Origin: an uncultured Collinsella sp.
GTDB taxonomy: Bacteria > Actinomycetota > Coriobacteriia > Coriobacteriales > Coriobacteriaceae
Direction: 5' to 3'
Assembly (NCBI GenBank): GCA_902489965.1
Contig: CABUCA010000029.1
Span: 1 to 24,189 of the forward strand
DNA length: 24,189 nucleotides
A program made the position numbers and the translations under genes. Positions 13,323 to 20,800 of this stretch are shown here, piece by piece. A model generated the notes under the pieces. That model was given only the letters and a program-made list of their open reading frames with translations. It searched no databases and was not told the origin of the DNA. Within the stretch, counting starts at the first letter, position 1. Each line of letters begins with the position of its first letter.

Positions 13323-14552
13323 ATGCGCATCCTCAATATCTCGGCACAAAAACCAGATAGCACCGGCAGCGGCACCTACCTTGCCGCGCTCGTGCGCGAA
13401 CAGATCGAGACGGGGCATCGCGCCGCCGTGCTTTGCGGCGCGGCTCCGGGTGATACCCAAGGCGAGCTGGACCGACGTGCTGCCGTGTTTGCCGTACCGT
13501 TCGAGTCGCCCGAGCTGCCGTTTCCCATCTGCGGTATGTCCGATGTCATGCCCTATCCCTCTACACGCTATCGTGATCTGACGCCTTCGATGCTCAAGGC
13601 ATTTGAGCGGGCATTTGCTGCTGCAATCGATCGGGCGGTGGCTGAGTTTCGGCCCGATCTGGTGCTCTGCCATCACCTGTATCTGGTGACCGCATTGGCG
13701 CGCGAGTGTGTCCGGGGCGTGCCAGTTGTTGCAGTGTGCCATTCGACCGACCTGCGCCAGCTGCGTTCGCATGCGCTCGAGCGCGATCGCATCGTAAGTG
13801 CGGTTCGTCGGCTCGATGCCGTCTTTGCGCTCCATGCTGAGCAGGCTGAGCAGATTAGCCTGGTGTGCGGCGTCGATACCGATCGCATCCACGTGATTGG
13901 GACGGGCTACGACCATCGCGTCTTCTGTCGCGACGCAAGCGTGGCGAGGCAGCCGGGATCGCTTGTGTACGTGGGCAAGATTTGCTTTAAAAAGGGCGTC
14001 GAGTCGCTGGTTCGAGCCGTGTCATTGCCGATTGACGATGGCGTCCGCCCATCTGGCTTGGTACTTGTGGGCGGCCGCGGGGACGATGCCGAGTACGCGC
14101 GTATCGAGCGCTTGACCGCGGCCTCGGATGTGCCGGTGACGCTGGCGGGGCGCCTGGATAGCGATGAGCTCGTGCGTGCCTACCGCAGTTCCGACGTTTT
14201 TGTGCTGCCTTCGTTTTACGAGGGTCTGCCGCTCGTGACGATTGAGGCCCTCGCGTGCGGCTGCAAAGTTGTGGCGACCGATTTGCCCGGCGTTCGTCCC
14301 TGGATGGAGGCGATGCTTCCCGGTGCTCCCGTGACGTGGGTGGCGTCGCCGCGTATGACGGATGTCGACACACCCGTGGCGGCCGACCTTCCGTTGTTTG
14401 AGCGCGCACTGGCAGATGCTATCGCGCAGGCGCTTGCGGCTCCGCCTTCGACGTTCGAGCCGTCGGCGGTCTCTTGGGAAGCGTGCCTGGCGCGTATACT
14501 TAAAGTCGTTGATTTGTTGGAAGGGAGGTTCGTATGGCTAAGGACACCATGA
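13323..14552 (+). CDS. GT4-type glycosyltransferase
   Basis: A 409-residue GT-B-fold retaining glycosyltransferase. The N-terminal acceptor domain starts MRILNISAQKPDSTGSGTYL, with a glycine-rich loop after the first strand. The C-terminal donor domain has LVYVGKICFKKGVESLVRA (the K of the usual GR...KG motif), VTLAGRLDSDELVRAYRSSD and the nucleotide-sugar motif PSFYEGLPLVTIEALACG with E-x7-E spacing. It has no signal peptide or membrane helix. ATG 13323 begins 14 nt after the activase stop; a GTG at 13311 in the same frame is possible. Its 3' end overlaps the selD start by 19 nt, so it is translationally linked to selenium genes. Donor and acceptor are unknown. A conventional cell-surface role is possible, but its position inside a metabolic operon is odd. 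Confidence 0.88.
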   Translation: MRILNISAQKPDSTGSGTYLAALVREQIETGHRAAVLCGAAPGDTQGELDRRAAVFAVPFESPELPFPICGMSDVMPYPSTRYRDLTPSMLKAFERAFAAAIDRAVAEFRPDLVLCHHLYLVTALARECVRGVPVVAVCHSTDLRQLRSHALERDRIVSAVRRLDAVFALHAEQAEQISLVCGVDTDRIHVIGTGYDHRVFCRDASVARQPGSLVYVGKICFKKGVESLVRAVSLPIDDGVRPSGLVLVGGRGDDAEYARIERLTAASDVPVTLAGRLDSDELVRAYRSSDVFVLPSFYEGLPLVTIEALACGCKVVATDLPGVRPWMEAMLPGAPVTWVASPRMTDVDTPVAADLPLFERALADAIAQALAAPPSTFEPSAVSWEACLARILKVVDLLEGRFVWLRTP

Positions 14553-15583
14553 GGCTCACGTCTATGACGGCCGCGAGCGGTTGAGCCGCTAAGTTGGCTC
14601 CTGGAGCCCTCGCCCAGGTCCTGGGCGACTTGCCAAATGTGCATAACGACAACTTGCTCGTGGGGTTCGATACCTCCGACGATGCGAGCGTCTTTCGCGT
14701 AGGGGAGAACCTGGGGCTTGTGCAGTCCATCGACTTCTTCCCGCCGATGGTCGACGACCCGTTTCTGTTTGGCCAGATTGCCGCGGCCAACTCGCTGTCG
14801 GACATCTACGCCATGGGCGGGCGGCCGAGCCATGCCATGAACTTGCTGTGCATCCCGAGCTGTCTGGGCGTTGAGGTTGCCGGTCAGATTCTGGCGGGCG
14901 GCGCCGACAAGTGCGTCGAGGTGGGTTGCTCCATCGCGGGCGGCCATACCATCAACGACGACGAGCCCAAGTACGGCCTGTCCGTGAGCGGCTTTGTCGC
15001 GCTCGACCGCATGCTCGCCAACAGCGGCGCACGCGTGGGCGATGTTCTGCTGCTGACCAAGGCGATCGGCTCGGGCATCATCACCACGGCCATTAAGGGC
15101 GAGCTTATCGAGCAGGACGAGGCCGCAGCCATGTTTGACTCGATGCGCACCCTCAACGAGGCGCCGATTCGTCTGGCCGAGGGGCTCGAACTTCACGGCT
15201 GCACCGACATTACGGGCTTTGGCCTGATCGGGCACGCGTGCGAGATGGCCGAGGGCTCGGGCGTGCAAGTTGAGCTTGCGTCGGGATCGGTGCCGCTCTT
15301 TGATCAGGTGCTCGACATGGCGCGTCTGGGCATTATCCCCGCGGGCTCCTACCGCAACCAGGACTTCTTTGGCCCGCGTGTGGCTGCCGACGAGGATCTG
15401 GAGCCGGGCATGCTGGATGCGCTGTACGATCCACAGACGTCTGGTGGCCTACTCATCGCGGCACCTGCTGCCGATGTTGATGAGCTTGCGTGCCGTCTAC
15501 ATGCTGAAGGACGTATCGCCGCCGTCGTCGGTCGCGTGTGCGTGCCGGTGCCAGGTGGTCCTGCCGTTCGCGTTGTCCGTTAA
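14534..15583 (+). CDS. selD: Selenide, water dikinase (selenophosphate synthetase), selenocysteine-containing
   Basis: A 349-residue enzyme that makes selenophosphate from selenide and ATP, the selenium donor for selenocysteine, selenouridine and selenium-dependent hydroxylases. Translation from ATG 14534 (GGGAGG 5 nt upstream) reads MAKDTMRLTSMTAASG, then an in-frame TGA at 14582-14584, then AAKLAPGALAQVLGDL. The TGA is codon 17, exactly the active-site Cys/Sec position of SelD (SG-U-xxK). The frame then stays open to 15583 with SelD motifs: GFDTSDDASVF, the DFFPPMVDDP segment followed by AAANSLSDIYAMGGRP, and GGHTINDDEPKYGL. Calling from TTG 14594 would lose the catalytic end. The gene overlaps the glycosyltransferase by 19 nt, and yedF follows 57 nt later. 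Confidence 0.95.
14582..14628 (+). other. Selenocysteine UGA codon and candidate bacterial SECIS hairpins in selD
   Basis: The UGA at 14582-14584 is followed by two perfect stems. The nearer is GGCTC/GAGCC at 14596-14608 with loop CTG. The second is TCGCCCAG (14610-14617) with CTGGGCGA (14621-14628) and apex AGGTC. The second resembles the E. coli fdhF SECIS tip (GCA-GGUC-UGC), and its loop begins 33 nt after the UGA, within the range I know for bacterial SECIS. Both lie within the coding frame, as expected in bacteria. Confidence 0.75.
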
Positions 15584-15640
15584 CGACACGTTTATTGAGC
15601 TCTGTACCGTTCTAAACCGATTTATTCGAAAGGAAAAACT

Positions 15641-16267
15641 ATGTCTACCAAAATTGAAGTCAATGCCATGGGCGATGCCTGCCCGCTGCCCGTCGTCAAG
15701 ACGCTTAAGGCACTCAAACAGCTTAATGGCGAGGGCGCCGTCGTGACTGCGGTCGATAACGAGACCGCCGTCAAGAACATCTCCAAGATGGCGCAGGAGA
15801 AGGGCTGCACGGCCTCGGTCGAGAAGATCTCGGACGCCGAGTGGCACGTGACTGTCGTGACCGCCGGTGCCGCGGCCGTTGCGGACCCCGAGCAGGACGG
15901 TGTTGCTTTTTGCGACGCCAGCGCCGGCAAGGGCAAACTCGTCATTTCCGTCTACACCGATTGCATGGGCCGTGGCGACGACGAGTTGGGCCACAAGCTC
16001 ATGAAGGCGTTTATCTTTGCCGTGACGCAGCAGGAGGAGCTGCCCGCGACTATGCTGTTCTACAACGGCGGCGCCAAGCTCACCGTCGAGGGCTCGCCGG
16101 TGCTCGATGACCTGAAGGGCCTGGCCGAGCAGGGTGTCGAGATTCTCACCTGCGGTACCTGCCTCGACCACTATGGCATTAAAGACCAGCTTGCGGTGGG
16201 CGAGGTCACCAACATGTACGTGATCGTGGAGAAGATGGAGCAGGCCGTGCGCGTCGTGCGCCCGTAG
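15641..16267 (+). CDS. yedF: Sulfurtransferase-like selenium metabolism protein YedF
   Basis: A 208-residue two-domain cytosolic protein. The N-terminal TusA/SirA-like domain (about 1-75) has the ACPLPVVKTLKAL motif with C14-P15, the persulfide- or selenide-carrying cysteine of this family. The C-terminal DsrE-like domain (about 98-208) has YTDCMGRGDDELGHKL and LTCGTCLDHYGI with C171 and C174. This architecture is the selenium-associated YedF type that is recurrently found beside selD. It probably hands selenium (or sulfur) between a desulfurase and SelD; that role is inferred from family and context, not proven. The start is preceded by AAAGGAAA. The next gene begins 19 nt after the stop. 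Confidence 0.93.
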   Translation: MSTKIEVNAMGDACPLPVVKTLKALKQLNGEGAVVTAVDNETAVKNISKMAQEKGCTASVEKISDAEWHVTVVTAGAAAVADPEQDGVAFCDASAGKGKLVISVYTDCMGRGDDELGHKLMKAFIFAVTQQEELPATMLFYNGGAKLTVEGSPVLDDLKGLAEQGVEILTCGTCLDHYGIKDQLAVGEVTNMYVIVEKMEQAVRVVRP

Positions 16268-16286
16268 CGTATTGGTTGGAGTTGCC

Positions 16287-16538
16287 ATGAGGGAGAAGCG
16301 CCCGGCGCTTGTCATCACGTTTCCCACCACGGCGGCCGCCATGGGCTGCGAGTCCCTGTGTATCGAGCGCGGCCTTCCCGGGCGAACGATTCCCGTGCCC
16401 GGGGAGGTCGCCGCTGGCTGCGGTCTGGCGTGGAAAGCCCTGCCTGCAGATGAGGAGCTGCTACGCGGCGAGCTTGCCGCGGCAGGCGTTCCCACCGAGG
16501 GCTTTACCGTGATCGATATGTGGGAGGTCGTGCGGTGA
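16287..16538 (+). CDS. DUF3343 family small protein
   Basis: An 83-residue protein of the DUF3343 family, with an opening strand RPALVITFPTTAAAMGCESL and the conserved EVAAGCGLAWKA at 40-51. It has cysteines at 21, 25 and 45; C45 sits in the family-conserved GCG. The family is commonly encoded beside selD/yedF/cysteine desulfurase and is thought to act in selenium or sulfur transfer, but I know of no defined biochemical role. ATG 16287 is chosen since GGAG is 5 nt upstream; the upstream in-frame TTG at 16272 has no such site. Its stop overlaps the next start (GTGA at 16535-16538), indicating translational coupling. Confidence 0.88.
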   Translation: MREKRPALVITFPTTAAAMGCESLCIERGLPGRTIPVPGEVAAGCGLAWKALPADEELLRGELAAAGVPTEGFTVIDMWEVVR

Positions 16539-17677
16539 TCTACCTGGATAACGCGGCGACGACCATGCACAAGCCGCAGACGGTCATCGGCGCCGTGACG
16601 CAGGCGATGTGTTCGCTCGGCAATGCCGGGCGCGGCGCCACGTCAGGTGCCCTCGATGCCGCGCGTACGATTCATGGTTGCCGCGCCAAGCTTGCGCGCC
16701 TGCTGGGATGCCCGCGCGCTGACCATGTGTGCTTTGCACCTAACTCGACGGCGGCGCTCAACACCGCCATCAACGGCGTGGTGCGTCCCGGCGACCGCGT
16801 GGTCACGACGGTGCTTGAGCACAACTCAGTGCTGCGTCCGCTTAATCGTCTTGCGGCTGAGCGGGGTGTGACCGTTGAGCATGCGGGCTGCGACGCGAAC
16901 GGCGCGCTCGACTACGACGAGCTCGGGCGGTTGGTCACGCCGGGCACGCGTGTCGTGGTTGTGACGCACGCCTCCAATGTGACCGGCAACGCGGTCGACA
17001 TTGCGCGCGTGGCTGCCATCGCGCATGCGGCCGGCGCGCTGTTGATCGTCGATGCTTCGCAGTCTGCCGGCGCGATGCATGTCGATATGCGGGCTATGGG
17101 CCTCGACGTCGTGTGCTTTACCGGCCACAAGGGGCTCATGGGTCCACAGGGCACCGGCGGCTTGGCCGTGGCGGAGGGCGTTGACGTGGCTCCGTGGGCC
17201 ATGGGCGGCACGGGCGTGCACAGCTTCGATGCACTGCAGCCGCTCGAGTGGCCCACGCGCCTTGAGGCGGGCACGCTCAACGGTCACGGCATCGCGGGAC
17301 TTTCCGCAGGTCTCGACTTTATCGAGGCCCAGGGCGGGGTCGAGGCGATTGCGGCGCATGAGCGCGCGCTTGCCGAGCGCTTCCTCGCCGGCGTTCGCGA
17401 AATCCCCGGCATTGCGCTCTACGGTGCGTTTGACCAGCCTGTGCGCTCGGCGATCGTCTCGCTCAACGTGGGCGATATCGACTCTGCCGAGATCTCGGAC
17501 GCGCTTATGCAAGGGTGGGGGATTGCGACGCGCCCCGGCGCCCATTGCGCTCCGCTCATGCACCGCGCGCTGGGGACCGAGCGCCAGGGCGTGGTTCGCT
17601 TCTCGTTTGGTTATTTCAACACGGATGAGGAAGTCGACACGGCGATTGAGGCTCTGCGCGATTTGAGCTGCGAGTAG
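16535..17677 (+). CDS. Cysteine desulfurase family protein (selenium-cluster type, class V aminotransferase fold)
   Basis: A 380-residue PLP enzyme expected to release sulfur from cysteine, or selenium from selenocysteine. MIYLDNAATTMHKP opens the protein. H-S-type segments THASNVTGN near 144-152 and DASQSAGA at 173-180 contact PLP. K199 in TGHKGLMGPQGTGG is the Schiff-base lysine, and C338 in ATRPGAHCAPLMHRALG is the sulfur-accepting cysteine. The sequence type is that of the desulfurase group that travels with selD and yedF rather than NifS/IscS. GTG 16535 overlaps the DUF3343 stop by 4 nt and has GGAGG 7 nt upstream; an earlier GTG at 16520 is less likely. No IscU-like scaffold is nearby, which supports a selenium-donor role. 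Confidence 0.93.
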   Translation: MIYLDNAATTMHKPQTVIGAVTQAMCSLGNAGRGATSGALDAARTIHGCRAKLARLLGCPRADHVCFAPNSTAALNTAINGVVRPGDRVVTTVLEHNSVLRPLNRLAAERGVTVEHAGCDANGALDYDELGRLVTPGTRVVVVTHASNVTGNAVDIARVAAIAHAAGALLIVDASQSAGAMHVDMRAMGLDVVCFTGHKGLMGPQGTGGLAVAEGVDVAPWAMGGTGVHSFDALQPLEWPTRLEAGTLNGHGIAGLSAGLDFIEAQGGVEAIAAHERALAERFLAGVREIPGIALYGAFDQPVRSAIVSLNVGDIDSAEISDALMQGWGIATRPGAHCAPLMHRALGTERQGVVRFSFGYFNTDEEVDTAIEALRDLSCE

Positions 17678-17714
17678 ACCAACCTTCTGCGCCCTTAGAT
17701 AAACCGTTTGCGCA

Positions 17715-17801
17715 ACCTTCCCGCATTGTCGCTTATACAGGGTATTGTGAGATGATGGCCCGCACTGGGTCCTCGGTATCTTTGCGAATTGCGGGAAGGT
17801 T
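17715..17801 (+). promoter_or_regulatory. 12-bp inverted repeat covering the ribosome binding site of the surface-protein gene
   Basis: AACCTTCCCGCA (17715-17726) is perfectly complementary to TGCGGGAAGGTT (17790-17801). The right arm contains GGGAAGG, the Shine-Dalgarno sequence for ATG 17805. In a transcript that includes both arms, the site would be hidden. A possible -10 (TATACA, 17735-17740) lies between the arms, so transcripts from there would lack the left arm; in that case the repeat may be a DNA operator instead. Confidence 0.55.
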
Positions 17802-17804
17802 CCT

Positions 17805-20800
17805 ATGAACAGGATCACTGCTGCCCTCTATAGGTTTTTGGTCGTCTATCTTTCGGTCGCGATGGTCGTGACCTCGATACCCCTTGCGCCCAGCACGGCC
17901 TATGCCGATGATACCGAGGCGCTTGCTGTCGAAAACGAGGCCCAAGAGACCGACTCGGACTCTGACGCTGATGCCAAGGCGAGCTATAGCGCGTCGTCTT
18001 CGGACGAGGGTAGCTCATCCACGTCTTCCGACCAAACGAATAACGCTCAGGACAAATCGTCCAGCTCTGATACCAGCACTTCCACGTCGAGCCTGGCCCA
18101 AGATCTTTCGAGCTCCGCGACCGATTCCGATGCAGCAAAGACCTCGCCTGCAACGGCGGAGCCCCCGTCCGACGACAGCGAAGTCGATGCCCTCGTGTAC
18201 GAGGACCCTGTGGTCTGTGAGTATGCCAAGCTTATGCCGAACGGCTATGTGTATCCGTGTGATGCTGGCGGAAGCGTTACGGTAGAGATTGATGAAAACG
18301 ACCCGAATGAGAACTCTGTCGATGGTAAATTGGTGACCAACCTGATCGTTGATTACGGAGTGGATGGGGTCCCCGGATATATTTGTGAGTACTCCTCCAA
18401 TCTGCGCTCGGTACGTTTTGAGAACAGCTCTATTTCTTCAATTGGACTACACGCCTTTTCTGGCTGCTCGAATCTTGCCGATATCAGCTTTTCCGGTATG
18501 ACCATTGGGGGCATCGGAACAGAAGCGTTTTCTGGGTGCGGATCGCTTACGAGTCTGAACATTAATGACGTTGCTACCATCGGCTCTATGGACGATGCCG
18601 CGTTTGCCTGGAGCGGGCTGCGGTCTACGGGGCTTGACAAGGTCGTTGGTCTCAGTTCGATTCCTGAGAACGCTTATAATGGCTGCAGCGCTCTGACCGA
18701 TACCGGTCTGGGAGGGAACACATCTATCACATCAATCGGCGTTAATGCGTTCAAAAACTGCTCTCGCCTTGCGACGACGGGACTCGAGAACAATACGACG
18801 ATCAGGACGCTTCGCGAAGGCTGTTTCTCCGGGACCAATATGAGCGGCGGGCTGACGCTGCCCCTTTATTCCAAGATCGAGGAACTGCCGAGTCGTGCGT
18901 TCTATGGCTCTAAGCTTGAAACTGTGTACTTTGGATGCGACCATGTGGTGCTCATTAATTCCACCACGTTCCCCAAGCAAAACATGACTGTCATGGTCCC
19001 TGCCAAGATGGTTTCGCAATACGCAAGCGGTCGCCCCAAAGAGGTTTGGGAGAGTTGCAATGGTAGCCTGCCCGTCCCCGTGGGCAAGATGCTTCAAAAG
19101 ATTAAGGTCTCGCGTGATCCCGACAAGATGGCCTATCAGCAGGGTGACACCATTTCGCTCGAGGGCATGAGCGTCACGTTTCAATATCCTCATTCGACGA
19201 TGGATAGCGACTACGAAGCGCTCATAAAGGACGAACTCGGCGAATACCTTACGGCGACCCCCTGCGATGGTGATGTCTTCGACGAGTCGATGGACGGAGA
19301 ACCCATACAGCTGGTGTATGACGATGGCTACACGCGCCTTGTTGCGTACAGCAAGGACAACCTGCAGCAGGCGGCCTACGAGTATGCCAAGCTCATGCCC
19401 AACTACTATCTGTATCCGTGTGATGCAAACGGAAATCTTACGGTAGAAATCGATGAGAACAGCCCGCGCGAGAACTCCGTCGACGGTCGAATGGTAACGA
19501 ATTTGATTGTCGATTACGGGGTTGATGAAGTCGACGCACAGCTCTGCGCCGACTCTACCAATCTGCGTTCAGTGCGCTTTGAGAATAGCTCCATTTCTAA
19601 AATTGGACTGCACGCTTTCTATAACTGCCCGGATCTCACCGATATCAGCCTTTCCGGCATGACCATCGGTACCATCGGGAAAGAGGCATTCTATGGCTGC
19701 AAGTCGCTTACGAGCCTGAACATCAGCGAGACTACTACCATTAGCTCGATGGGCTATGCCGCATTTGCCGACAGTGGGCTGGTGGCCACGGGGCTCGACA
19801 AGGTTGTCGGCCTCACATCGATTCCCGACAGAGCCTACGAAGGCTGCAAGGCTCTGACCGATACCGGCCTGGACAAGAATACCTCCATTACAGCGATTGG
19901 CGTTTGCGCGTTCAGGTTCTGCTCGAACCTTGCCACCACAGGGCTCGAGAGCAACACAACGGTCGAAACGCTTGGCCACACCTGCTTCTACGGTACCGAC
20001 TTGAGCGGCGGGCTGACGCTGCCATATAATTCCAAAATCGAGGAGTTGCCGGAAAAGGCGTTTGGCAGTACCAATCTCGAGACCGTGTTCTTTGGGTGCA
20101 ACCATGCGGTGCTCATTAACACCGACACGTTCCCCAAATACAACATGACCGTCATGGTCCCCGCCAAGATGATTCCGAAGTATGCTAACGGACATCCCAA
20201 GGCTGTTTGGGAGAGATGCAATGGCTGCCTGCCCGTCCCGGTGGGCAAGGTGCTCGAGAACGTTGAGATATCATGCGACCCCAACAACATGACCTATGAG
20301 ACGGGGGAGACCATTTCGCTCGAGGGCATGAACATCGAGCTCGATTACCCGCATTCGGTATCGATTTGGGACTACGAGGCCCTCATACAGGAAGAGCTCG
20401 GCGAGTACCTTACGGCCACCCCCCGCGACGGCGACGTCTTCGATGAGTCGATGGACGGACAGCCCGTAAAGCTCGTGTATGACGACGGATATTCGCATTT
20501 TGAAACCCAGACCAAGGGCACGCTACAGCTTAAGAAACCCACGCCGACATCGTTCCAGATCTCCTATGCCCAAAAAATCGATAAGGGCGAACGCAAGCTG
20601 ATAGACGGCGTTGAGCTTCCCGATGTTTCCGGCACGATTACGATCGATGCAGGTGCCGAGGTCACGCTCGATGCCGGTGCTTTGGGGATGCTCAACGACA
20701 ACATCACGTTTAAGGGCTGGTATGACACCGAGTCCGGCAAGTACATCTCCAAGGAGCCGGTTTACACGTTTACGCCAGATAAGGACCTGTCCCTCGAGGC

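Noticed and set aside
14534..14593. selD as a pseudogene broken by TGA, or as a protein starting at TTG 14594
   Set aside because: The TGA is exactly at the catalytic Sec/Cys position, conserved flanking sequence is present on both sides, and a SECIS-like hairpin follows.
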